Source: Owenia fusiformis (Eukaryota; Annelida; Polychaeta; Sabellida; Oweniidae). Taken from it: DNA of 29,000 nucleotides. The DNA lies in assembly GCA_903813345.2 (NCBI GenBank), contig CAIIXF020000107.1, positions 1-29,000 on the forward strand, read 5' to 3'. This document shows, piece by piece, positions 1-8,726 of this stretch. The first letter of the stretch is position 1. The number at the start of each line of letters is the position of its first letter. The translations under genes were made by a program, and so were the position numbers. Below the pieces are notes generated by a model. That model was not told where the DNA came from, ran no database searches, and saw only the letters and a list, made by a program, of their open reading frames with translations.

Positions 1-1010
1 GCTCAAATCTTAAATACAAGGTCATATATGAACTCCAGGCATCCTGTAGATGATTTTTAAAAAAAAGTTTGGTCAATTTGAAGCAATGTGAAATTTGACC
101 TTGAAGAATTTCAACATTAGACCTTTTTCAGTTTTTGAGGTCCAATATCTCAAAACTGGTGCAGAATTTTAATAGATAATCAATTGTTAATACGTGTAAA
201 ACCTTTAGAGGAATATATATCCTGACTTTAATTCAAAAATATTGATTTGTAGTCACAAACTTTGAGAAACTTAGAAAACACAGTTTGTGATCTTGTTTGA
301 TGACCTTGACCTTTGACCTTACAGGTTTTACTTTTTTAGACCTCAGTATATCTTTTCTGATTGAAGAAACCTAAATTTGAATCCAGAAAATCGATTTGAA
401 AAATTAACTTTTTTGACCTTTCGAAGGTCACTGAAGGTCAACTAAAGGTCATAGTTCAAAACTAAGGTCAGATTTGAGTTCCTGAGATCTTGTAGATGCT
501 TTTTAAAAAAAAGTTTGGTCAATTTAGAGCAAGTTGAAATTTGACCTTGAAAAATTTTGAAATTTGACCTTTTTCAGTTTTTGAGTTCTAATATCTCAAA
601 ACTGGAGCAAAATTTTAATAAATAGTCAACTGCTAATATGTGTAGAACCTTTAGAGGAATATATATTCTGACTTTCAGTAAAAAAAATTGATTTGTAGTC
701 TCCAATTTTGAGAAACTTAGAAAACACAGTTTGTGATTTCGTTTGATGACCTTGACCTTTGACCTGAAAATTTTACTTTTTTAGACCTCAGAAGATCTTT
801 TGTGAATAAATATACCTAAATTTGAATCCAGAAAATCGATTTGAAAAATCAACTTTTTTGACCTTTCGGAGGTCACTGAAGGTCAACCAAAGGTCAAAGG
901 TCAAAAGTAAGGTCAGATTTGGAATCCTGAGATCTTGTAGATGAGTTTTAAAAAAAATTTGGTCAATTTGAAGCAAGTTGAAAAAAAGACCTTTTTTGAC
1001 CTTTTTTGAC
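1..1010. repeat. ~446-bp GACCT-rich tandem repeat, about 2.3 copies
   Basis: The word GTAGATG followed by T- and A-runs and GGTCAATTT recurs at about 49, 495 and 940, giving steps of 446 and 445 bp. Each copy also has AATATCTCAAAACTGG and a GACCTTGACCTTTGACC block. The half-site AGGTCA occurs many times on both strands: direct repeats with 4-bp spacing at 425-440 and 870-885, a 1-bp-spaced pair at 891-903, and everted pairs at 414-430 and 859-875. No open frame of note is present; the 62-codon minus-strand frame at 788-976 is A/T-rich repeat. The words match the main array on the opposite strand, so this is probably an old inverted relative of it. Confidence 0.85.
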
Positions 1011-1200
1011 CTTCAATATCTCAAAATCTAGGCAAAATTTCTCTAGACGGCAAAAGGCTAAGACTATTAGAATACTAATATCTATCTGTGTGCAAAAATT
1101 CAGCCAAAAATATTTAAGTGTAGTGTCAGGATTTGAGAAACTTGAAAAAAACTTAGATTTGACCTAGATTTTGACTTTGCTCTTGACCTACAAATGAGCT
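1011..1200 (-). repeat. Diverged inverted copy of the main-array monomer
   Basis: On the minus strand this stretch reproduces landmarks of the 476-bp monomer in the right order and at similar spacing. GACGGCAAAAGGCTAA at 1046-1061 is the complement of the array's TTAGCCTTTTGCCGTC word with its neighbouring CTAATAGTG. TAAGTGTAGTGTCAG lies near 1118-1132, complementing CTGACACTACACTT. TAGATTTGACCTAGATTT lies near 1154-1171, complementing AAATCTAGGTCAAAT. The rest has drifted. The main array (3490-28110) reads in the other direction, so the two face each other across about 2.3 kb. Confidence 0.75.
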
Positions 1201-1396
1201 AATTTATCTAAATGTGTAGTCCAAGTCCCTTACTGGGGGATATATTAGATAACTCAAACCTAGCTTGAAATGTTGAGGAACGGCGATAGTTCTGATTACT
1301 GATGTGACATTTCATCTTACTTTATCTAGTGAACATCAATACCCGGGATTTTTACTAGGTAGCTATTTTCGTTTAGTGTGTAGGATACCCGGTGTT
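1201..1396. other. Single-copy sequence, nothing recognised
   Basis: No repeat word of the neighbouring arrays continues past about 1200. The 65-codon plus-strand frame at 1304-1501 resembles no family I know and runs into the inverted repeat at 1397, so I do not call it a gene. Confidence 0.4.
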
Positions 1397-1615
1397 ACTA
1401 AATACCACCTAGTTGTCGCTTGGGGCACCTGGATTTATGATTCCTTTTTAAACCATATAGACATTCACTTAAGCATTGTTTCCCTTGTCATATTAACCTG
1501 ACATAAAATAAAATAGACAAGGAATAATAATTTGTAGTCGAAAATATTGCAAACAATTGAATATAGCACTTCAATGAGGACACCTAGGTGCCCATCACCT
1601 AGGTGGTATTTAGTA
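1397..1615. mobile_element. MITE-like inverted repeat with ~34-bp imperfect arms
   Basis: The left arm (1397-1430) begins ACTAAATACCACCTAG and continues to GGGGCACCT. The right arm (1581-1615) reads CACCTAGGTG, CCCAT, CACCTAGGTG, GTATTTAGT and is its near-complement. The palindrome CACCTAGGTG occurs twice in the right arm (1581-1590 and 1596-1605). About 150 bp of AT-rich DNA lie between the arms. I see no clear target-site duplication, so it could be a degraded MITE or simply a chance-preserved fold-back. Confidence 0.45.
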
Positions 1616-1616
1616 C

Positions 1617-1985
1617 ATGTAGTTCCGCACATGCGCAGTACTTGTCACGCTATTTTCGCAGAATATCTGAATTCTGAGAGAAGTTACAAGGATTACATCG
1701 AGAGCTTGTGAATGTGAAGTTTGTTGAGGAGTAGGTGCTAGTAACCGACGCTCGCGTACGCTTTACATTTAGACTGAGTAGGACTTGGAGTATAAGTTGG
1801 ATTGGAGCGGTTAGGTAAGCTCTAAAAGTTTTGTAGGTCCTGTGCACTTTTAGTCCAACAACATTAGACCTAGCCTGGGCCTCGTTTCTTATCTGACATG
1901 TCTTATGGCCCCGGCTAGGTCTAACCTCCATGATCATTTTGCCCTTGTTGCGCGTTCCGCAGGTTTCGACCAGCGGAACTAATTA
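1617..1985. promoter_or_regulatory. CpG-richer patch, possible promoter region
   Basis: This stretch is less AT-rich than its surroundings and carries clusters of CpG, for example in CGACGCTCGCGTACGC near 1747-1762 and GCGCGTTCCGCAGG near 1950-1963. CACATGCGCAG near 1627-1637 resembles an NRF-1 half-site, a common element of CpG-type animal promoters. It lies 0.4-0.8 kb upstream of the candidate first exon at 2395. The 95-codon minus-strand frame at 1650-1937 has no recognisable similarity. Promoter activity is an inference from composition and position only. Confidence 0.2.
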
Positions 1986-2394
1986 ACACTGAAAACATGG
2001 TAATATTACATAAAGAATGCGATTCAAGCATGCATACATACCTTATGAATACATACACACCATCCCGTATCCCCCTTAGACCCTATTGATGCATAATTAC
2101 GAAAATATTGGAGACAGGTTTGGAATTTTACGAAAATGTCGGTCAGTTCCGGTAACATCGAAATTGCAAATCGTTTCAGGAATTGACCGTCATTGCGACA
2201 CTGCATCAACGAACAGTAGGTTTGCAATTAATAACTAATTTGCGTGTATACAAGCGCTACATAAATCAATCAAAGATACCTGTTATCCTCAAAATTGATC
2301 TTTATATCCCGAGTAATCGCTTGATAATTATCAATCTATTTGACAACAATTTCGTTTCAATAGTTTAAATTTTAACCCGGGACGAACAGACACA

Positions 2395-2428
2395 ATGACG
2401 GACATGCGGAATGTCATTTTAGAGATTG
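2395..2428 (+). CDS. Candidate first coding exon, MTDMRNVILEI..., partial
   Basis: An ATG in fair context (ACACAATGA) opens 11 codons plus one base, reading MTDMRNVILEI. The frame then reaches G|GTAAGT at 2428/2429, a near-ideal 5' splice donor, which would give a phase-1 intron. A TTTATATCC word at 2301 lies about 90 bp upstream and the CpG-richer patch lies further upstream, as expected of a gene start. No second exon is recognisable in the remaining 26 kb, so if the exon is real its intron contains part or all of the satellite array. I do not recognise the peptide. It is very short and an ATG followed by a donor this good can occur by chance, so confidence is low. Confidence 0.25.
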
Positions 2429-2598
2429 GTAAGTTTAACCTCATTTTACTTGTATAAATGACCATTTAATACAATAATATTGTGTTGAATCGCTTGATGT
2501 TATGTGTTTTTATATTGTTGTCAATTAATAAGTAATTTCATGCGCGTTTAATTAATAACTGATAGTGAGAATTTGCAACAAATGAAAGCATACCACGG

Positions 2599-2669
2599 AA
2601 GTTAAACCCAATCACGGCAACAAGAACATTCAGATTAATAAATGAAAGCCGTGGTATTGGGTTTAACTT
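2599..2669. repeat. Short hairpin, ~20-bp arms
   Basis: AAGTTAAACCCAAT-CACGGC (2599-2618) pairs with GCCGTGGTATTGGGTTTAACTT (2648-2669) except for a 2-base bulge, with a 29-bp loop. AATGAAAGC also repeats directly at 2581 and 2641. It may be a MITE remnant; no outer target duplication is evident. Confidence 0.5.
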
Positions 2670-2839
2670 GTTGAACTAGTGCACTTTCGACTTTGATGAA
2701 ATTTCATGATCGTGTGCTACATCTATTTTCAGATAAACATAACTCATTCCACACATCATCTAGCCTACATCTTCCATTATTGCACAAATGATGCATTAGT
2801 GTACACTAGGGTTGTTAATTCTTTGAGTGTATGAACATG

Positions 2840-3014
2840 CAGGCCCGTAGCCAGGATTCACCTGGGGGGAGTGGTTTTACCAAGGGGGAGCTTTTGCCAA
2901 GGGCGGGGGGTGCTCAGAATGGTGAAAAACTGCATGATTTTGAAAGAATTTCTGGCCAAGGGGGGGGGGGGGGGGAGCGGCCGCTCCTTCCGCTCCCCCC
3001 TGGCTATGGGCCTG
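2840..3014. mobile_element. Short TIR element with CAGGCCCGTAGCCAGG ends
   Basis: The left end CAGGCCCGTAGCCAGG (2840-2855) is the near-complement of the right end CCTGGCTATGGGCCTG (2999-3014), with one mismatch. The 175-bp interior is G-rich on the plus strand. It ends in a 16-G run (2960-2975) and a hairpin of GGGGGGAGCGG (2970-2980) with CCGCTCCCCCC (2990-3000). GAACA occurs just outside both ends (2833 and 3014), but its spacing is asymmetric, so I do not assert a target duplication. From memory, ends of this kind are common in many aquatic invertebrate genomes; I cannot assign a superfamily. Open frames across it are G/C-run translations. Confidence 0.7.
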
Positions 3015-3480
3015 AACACAGAAGTGAGTAGCTCCCATAAATCTACGGTATTTCTTGGTGATGACATCATTGATGTCCAATCAAATTGCAGGATGTGATC
3101 ACAAGCTCTCTCCGTGCTGCGCACGCGCAAAGTAAAATTTGAAATCATGGAGATGGCGTTTATTTCAGTTTAACATCAGTTCAACATCATCATTTCAAAA
3201 CTACGGTGCGGTATTAGAGTTACTCGATCCAAACTTGTAGAGAATACTCATAAAACAACAGCGAACATTAGAAGATCCATTTCAATGGCCTGTTCATAAA
3301 AGTAGTTATTGAGCGTGCCAATACCAAAGGTAATCTTTGGGAAATCTCCCCCCCTGGCCTGAACATTTATCTTAGGCTAGAATTTTCACTGCCACTGGTT
3401 TACTTTTCAAATTGCAAAAAAATTCCAAAGTGCACTCTGGCCTTATTTTCATGAATACATTTCTAGGTAAGCTTACATTT
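3015..3480. other. Single-copy spacer, nothing recognised
   Basis: No frame or RNA gene is evident. A C-run followed by CTGGCCTGAACA (about 3345-3365) resembles a degenerate second copy of the right end of the 2840-3014 element. Confidence 0.4.
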
Positions 3481-3489
3481 TTTTTTTAG

Positions 3490-3514
3490 TAGACCCTACG
3501 ACGTGTAGGGTCTA
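3490..3514. repeat. Variant cap hairpin TAGACCCTAC/GTAGGGTCTA
   Basis: Perfect 10-bp arms (3490-3499 and 3505-3514) enclose GACGT. It is followed, like the other cap hairpins, by a TTTATTATTAG spacer, and lies 53 bp before the first standard cassette. It differs from them in arm sequence but keeps perfect pairing. Confidence 0.7.
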
Positions 3515-3542
3515 TTTAAACTTCTAATATTCCCTTTATTAT

Positions 3543-3898
3543 TAGACTCCAGATGAAAATCTGGAGTCTATTGCTTTTGCCAGTTTTCTTTATTAGACTC
3601 CAGATTGAAAATCTGGAGTCTATTGCTTTTGCCAGTTTTCTTTATTATTAGACTCCAGATTGAAAATCTGGAGTCTATTGTTTTTGCCTGTTTTCTTTAT
3701 TATTATTAGACTCCAGATGAAAATCTGGAGTCTATTGCTTTCGTCAGTTTTCTTTATTATTATTAGACTCCAGATGAAAATCTGGAGTCTATTGCTTTCG
3801 TCAGTTTTCTTTATTATTAGACTCCAGATGAAAATCTGGAGTCTATTGCTTTCGTCAGTTTTCTTTATTATTAGACTCCAGATGAAATCTGGAGTCTA
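3543..3898. repeat. Seven tandem hairpin cassettes (5' cap of superunit A)
   Basis: TAGACTCCAGAT and ATCTGGAGTCTA enclose a 3-5-base A/G/T-rich loop at 3543-3570, 3594-3622, 3649-3677, 3707-3734, 3764-3791, 3818-3845 and 3872-3898. Spacing is 51-58 bp. Between them is TTGCTTTTGCCAGTTTTC plus a variable TTATTATT run. That spacer is also the first part of the superunit head, so the cassette appears to be the element's own 5' end copied repeatedly. The 177-codon frame at 3660-4193 is a translation of this array (repeating MKIWSLLLSSVFF) and not a gene. Confidence 0.9.
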
Positions 3899-5359
3899 TT
3901 GTTTTCGTCAGTTTTCTTATTCTTATTCTTATTATTCTTATTATTATTCTAAACCAGTTTTCTCAATAACCATAATTTTTTTTAGTAAAGTCAGTCATTT
4001 GGTCAATTTAGGTCCAGAATCTAGTTCCTCGGAAATTGGGTCAAATTTTTATCTAGGTCAAAGGTCAAGAACTAGGTCAAATCCAGTACTTTGTCACTTT
4101 TTTCGATTTTCTCGGTCGTCCTTTAATATTTTCGATCCGGGTTTTTTTCATTGTGTTCCTTATAAAAAAGTAGAAAACCTAGGATCGATTTAGTTTTTTG
4201 ATATCTCAAACCGATTTCGAGATATCAGTGTCCGAAAACGAGGTCCAAAAAAGGTTCTCCGAATCAAATGTCCAGGATATTAGTCTTATAGGAAATTTTC
4301 TCAGGATTCCGAATCTGAAAACGAAATTTCGATCCGATTTCCGATTCGGAAGTTATGGCGTTTTGAAAAATCAAAAATCGCTAAATTTGGTGCCCATGTT
4401 AAGTCAATGGGAAAAAATATTTTTTTGAAGTGAAAAATACGGAATATAGACTGAGTTCAGCTTCATATAATCAAAGCCTTGAAAAGAAGGGGACCTCAAA
4501 AGCCATCTAGCTTCAAAATTTGAACACCGAAATGCCTAGGTCAAAATCTAGGTCAAATTCATAGGTTTTCCTTATTTTTTCGATTCTGACACTACACTTT
4601 AATTATATTCTTCGAAATTGTGTAAACATGTAGCCAAGAATATGCTAATAGTGTTAGCCTTTTGCCGTCAGAAAGTATTTTGACCCACTTTTGAGATATG
4701 GTGTCCGAAAAGTAGGTCAAAATAAAAAGTTCTCCAAATTTAATATCTGAGTTATGAATTAAGAGTAGAATTCTGTCAGGAATCCGAATCTGCAAACTAA
4801 ATTTCGATCCGACTTCCGGTTTGGAAGTTATGGCGTGTCCAAAAAGTAGGTCAAAATAAAAAATCTCCAAATTTAACGTATGAGTTATGAATTGGGGGTA
4901 GAATTTTGTCAGGAATCCGAATCTGCAAACCAAATTTCGATCCGACTTCCGGTTCGGAAGTGATAGCGTTTTGAAATTTCGAGAAAAATCGATCTGATGG
5001 TATCCTGATAGAAAGTCAAGAGTATAGAAGAAAATATTGAAAAATTCATCCATCCTTCCTATCTCATCCTACCCTATCCTTCCTATCTATCCTTCCTTCA
5101 TATCTTTTCCTTCCTATCCTATCCTATCCTATCCTATCCTTTCTTCCTATTCTATTCTATCCTATCCTTCTTTCTTATTCTATCCTATCGTTCTTTCCTA
5201 TTCTATCCTATCCTACCTTCCTATTTTATTTATCCATCTCTTTCTAGATGACTCAGCTTATTCTGGATGACTCGGCTTATTCTGGATGACTCGGCTAAAA
5301 AAAGTCTAGATCTGGAGTCTGAAATTGAACTTCGTTCAATTTCCAAAATTGAAAATTTA
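3899..5359 (+). repeat. Superunit A of the main array
   Basis: The head contains a 1-bp-spaced AGGTCA repeat at 4055-4067 plus a third half-site at 4074-4079. Module starts, taken at the GTAGGTC word or its variant, fall at about 4240, 4712 and 4846, giving steps of 472 and 134 bp. TGATATCTC (4199-4207) and GAGATATCA (4219-4227) form a perfect hairpin at the body start. The tail is a CCTAT microsatellite, then GATGACTC repeats, ATCTGGAGTCT and the AAATTGAAC/GTTCAATTT hairpin. Here the final CTAG seen in the other completed superunits is lost (about 5341-5359). The minus-strand 153-codon frame at 4592-5053 is repeat sequence. Confidence 0.85.
5046..5235. repeat. CCTAT/CCTTC pyrimidine microsatellite (A tail)
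   Basis: The plus strand is almost pure C/T/A with CCTAT and CCTTC units. The minus strand is GGATA/GGAAG. Similar tracts occupy the same tail position in superunits C and G. Confidence 0.9.
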
Positions 5360-7070
5360 TTATTATTCTTTCTTTGCCAGTTTTCTCAGCAACTAGAAGG
5401 ACTTACTAAAATCTGCTAACATAGTCAGCTGGGTAATGAGACCTAGTTTCTGGGAAATTAGGTCAAATGTTTATCTAGGTCATAGGTCAAGAACTAGGTC
5501 AAATCGTGTGTTTTCACTATTTTACAAGTTTTCTCAGTCGTCCTTCGATATTTTTGCTCCGGGTTTTTTTCATCATGTTCCTTAGAAAAAAAGCTAATTC
5601 CGTAAGGCAAATCGTTTTTTGATTACTCTTACCGATTTTGAGATATGGCGTCCAAAATGTAGGTCAGAACATAAAAAGTTCTCCAAAGTCAACGTGTGAG
5701 TTATCAAATAAGTGTAAAATCATCTCAGGAATCCGAATCTGCAAACAAAATTTCGATCCGACTTCCGGTTCGGAAGTTATTGCGTTTTGAAATCTCAAAA
5801 ATCGCTAAATTTGGTGCCTATGTTAAGTCAATGGGAAAAAAGACTTTTTCGAAGTGTAAAATACAAGATGTAGACTGAGAACAGCTTAACATAATGAATG
5901 CTTATAAAACAAGGGGACCTCAAAAGCTACATAGCTTCAAAATTTGGACACCAAAATGCCTAGGTCAAAATCTAGGTCAAATTCATAGTTTTTCCTTATT
6001 TTTACGATTCTGACACTACACTTTAATAATTTGCTTCAAAATTTTGTATACAGGTAGCAAAGAGTGTGCTCATAGTGTTAGCCTTTTGCCGTCAGAAAGT
6101 ATTTTTACCCACTTTTGAGATATGGTGTCCGTAAAGTAGGTCAAAATAAAAATTTCTCATAAATTAACTTATGAGTTAGGAATTAAGGGTAGAATTTTCT
6201 CAGGAATCCGAATCTGCAAACCAAATTTTGATCTGACTACTGGTTCGGAAGTTATGGCGTGTCCAAAAAGTAGGTCAAAATAAAAAAAATCCAAATTTAA
6301 CGTATAAGTTATGAATTAGGGGTAGAATTTTTTCAGGAATCCGAATCTGCAAACTAAATTTCGATCCGACTTCCGGTTCGAAAGTTATGGCATTTTGAAA
6401 GCTCAAAAATCGCTAAAATTGGTGCCCCACGTTATGGCAATGGGAAAAAAGATTTTTTTTGAAGTGTAAATTACGAGATATAGACTAAGTACAGCTTCAA
6501 ATAATGAAAGCCTATAAAAGAAACGGACCTCAAAAGCTATCTAGCTTCAAAATTTGGACACCAAAATGCCTAGGTCAAAATCTAGGTAAAATTTATAGTT
6601 TTAACTTATTTTTTAGATTCTGACGCTACACTCTAATTATTTGCTTCAAAATTTTGTATACAGGTAGCAAAGAGTGAGTTAATAGTGTTAGCCTTTTGCC
6701 GTCAGAAAGTATTTTGACCAACTTTTGAGATATGGTGTCCGAAAAGTAGGTCAAAATAAAAAGTTCTCAAAATTTAAAGTATGAGTAATGAATTAAGGGT
6801 AGAATTTCCTCAGGAATCCGAATCTTTAATCCAAATTTCAATCCAACTTCTGGTTAGATAGTTATATCGGTTTGAAGTCTCGAAAAGTCGATCTGATGAT
6901 ATCTCCATGTTAAGCCAATGGAGTCGAAGATAACATTCTTAAGAGTCGTCTAAATGTCTATATTCTAGCTGACTCAGCTTATTCTGGATGACTCAGCTTA
7001 CAAGTTTTCTGGATGACTCAGCTTTAAAATCTGGAGTCTTAAATTGAACCTGTTCAATTTACATGTCTAG
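5360..7070 (+). repeat. Superunit B
   Basis: Head with a 1-bp-spaced AGGTCA repeat at 5477-5489. Modules start at about 5659, 6137, 6270 and 6747 (steps 478, 133, 477). The tail has no long microsatellite: GCTGACTCAGC at 6968-6978, then repeated TGGATGACTCAGC. It ends with CTGGAGTCT, the hairpin AAATTGAACCTGTTCAATTT (7041-7060) and CTAG at 7067-7070. The head matches superunit I; the tail and module layout match E. Confidence 0.85.
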
Positions 7071-8726
7071 TTATTATTATTATTATTCTTTGGGAGTTTT
7101 TTCAATAACTATGAGGTATCCAGTAAGGGCCATAATACAGTTTATTTAGGTTCAGTATCTAGTTGATGGGAAATTGGGTCAAATTTTTATCTAGGTCAAA
7201 GGTCAAGAACTAGGTCAAATCCAGTACTTTGTCACTTTTTTCGATTTTCTCAGTCGTCCTTCAATATTTTTGATCCGTTTTTCTTTCATTGTGTTCCTGA
7301 TAAAAAAGTAGTATTAAGAATGTCGATTTAGTTTTTTGATATCTCAAACCGATTTCGAGATATGGCGTCCAGAAAGTAGGTCACACCAAAACGTGCTCCA
7401 AATTCAATGTATGAGTTATGAATTAGGGGTAGAATTTTGTCAGGAATCCGAATCTACAAACCAAATTTCGATCCGACTTCTGGTTCGGAAGTTATGGCGT
7501 TTAGAAAACTCAAAAATCGCTAAATTTTGTGCCCATGTTAAGTCAATGGGAAAAAAGATTTTTTTTAAGTGAAAAATACGAAATATAGACTGAGTTCAGC
7601 TTAATTTAATGAAAGCCTTCAAAAGAAGGGGACCTCAAAAGCCATCTAGCTTCAGAATTTGGACACCAAAATTCCTAGGTCAAAATCTAGGTCAAATTCA
7701 AAGGTTTTCCTTATTTTTGCGATTCTGACACAACACTTCAATTATATTCTTCGAAATTGTGTATACATGTAGCCAAGAGTGTGCTAATAGTGTAAGCCTT
7801 TTGCCGTCAGAAAGTATTTTGACCCACTTTTGAGATATGGTGTCTGAAAAGTAGGTCAAAATAAAAACTTCTCCAAATTTAACGTATGAGTTATGAATTA
7901 GGGGTAGAATTTTGTCAGGAATCCGAATCTGCAAACCAAATTTCGATCCGACTTCATGTTCGGAAGTTATGGCGTGTCCGAAAAGTAGGTCAAAATAAAA
8001 AGTTCTCCAAATTTAACGTATGAGTTATGAATTAGGGGTAGAATTTTGTCAGGAATCCAAATCTGCAAACCAAATTTCGATCCGACTTCCGGTTCGGAAG
8101 TTATGGCGTGTCCGAAAAGTAGGTTAAAATAAAAAGTTTCCAAATTTAACGTATGAGTTATGAATTAGGGGTAGAATTTTGTCAGGAATCTGAATCTGCA
8201 AACCAAATTCCGATCCGACTTCCGGTTCCGAAGTTATGGCGTGTCCAAAAAGTAGGTCAAAATAAAAATTCGCCAAATTTAATGTATGAGTTATGAATTA
8301 GAAGTAGAATTTTGTCAGGAATCCGAATCTTTAAATCAAGTGATGGTGTTTTGAAATTTCAGAAAATCGATCTGATGGTATCCTGATAGAAAGTCAAGAG
8401 TAGAGAAGAAAATATTGAAAAATTCATCCATCCTTCCTATCTGATCCTATCCTATCCTTCCTATCTATCCTTCCTTCGTATCCTTTCCTTCCTATTCTCT
8501 CCTATCATATCCTTTCTTCCTATTCTGTTCTATCCTATCCTTCTTTCTTATTCTATCCTATTGTTTCTTCCCATTCTATCCTATCCTACCTTCCTATTTT
8601 ATCCATCCATCTTATTCTGGATGACTCAGCTTCTTCTGGATGACTCGGCTTATTTTAGATGACTGGGCTTAAAAAAGTGTAGATCTGGAGTCTGAAATTG
8701 AACTTCGTTCAATTTCCAAAGTCTAG
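7071..8726 (+). repeat. Superunit C, with four tandem 134-bp modules
   Basis: Head with AGGTCA repeat at 7193-7205. Module starts at about 7376, 7851, 7985, 8119 and 8252: one long step of 475, then three of 134, 134 and 133. This is the clearest view of the 134-bp module as an independent tandem unit. The tail is a CCTAT tract (8426-8612), GATGACTC repeats, ATCTGGAGTCT (8683-8693), a hairpin with a 3-base loop (8695-8715) and CTAG (8723-8726). Confidence 0.87.
8426..8612. repeat. CCTAT/CCTTC pyrimidine microsatellite (C tail)
   Basis: Same composition and position as the tract in superunit A, with different unit numbers and several point changes. Confidence 0.9.

Noticed and set aside
2831-3148. 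Glycine/proline-rich frames on both strands around 2831-3148
   Set aside because: They come from the G and C runs of the TIR element.
3339-3350. GGGAAATCTCCC resembling an NF-kB/Dorsal site
   Set aside because: A single short match with no supporting sites or nearby gene; expected by chance.
3543-3898. Regularly spaced hairpins resembling a CRISPR array
   Set aside because: Spacers are near-identical T-rich sequence rather than unique, and the context is animal satellite DNA.
3660-5001. Long plus-strand frame (177 codons at 3660-4193, and a 140-codon relative at 14579-15001) with repeated MKIWSLLLSSVFF
   Set aside because: It is a direct translation of the hairpin cassettes; the frame shifts whenever the TTATTATT spacer changes length and there is no coding signature outside the repeat.
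5046-5235. GGATAG repeats (minus strand) as a telomere-like or four-run G-quadruplex array
   Set aside because: Only pairs of G, frequently interrupted; it is better explained as a simple microsatellite tail.
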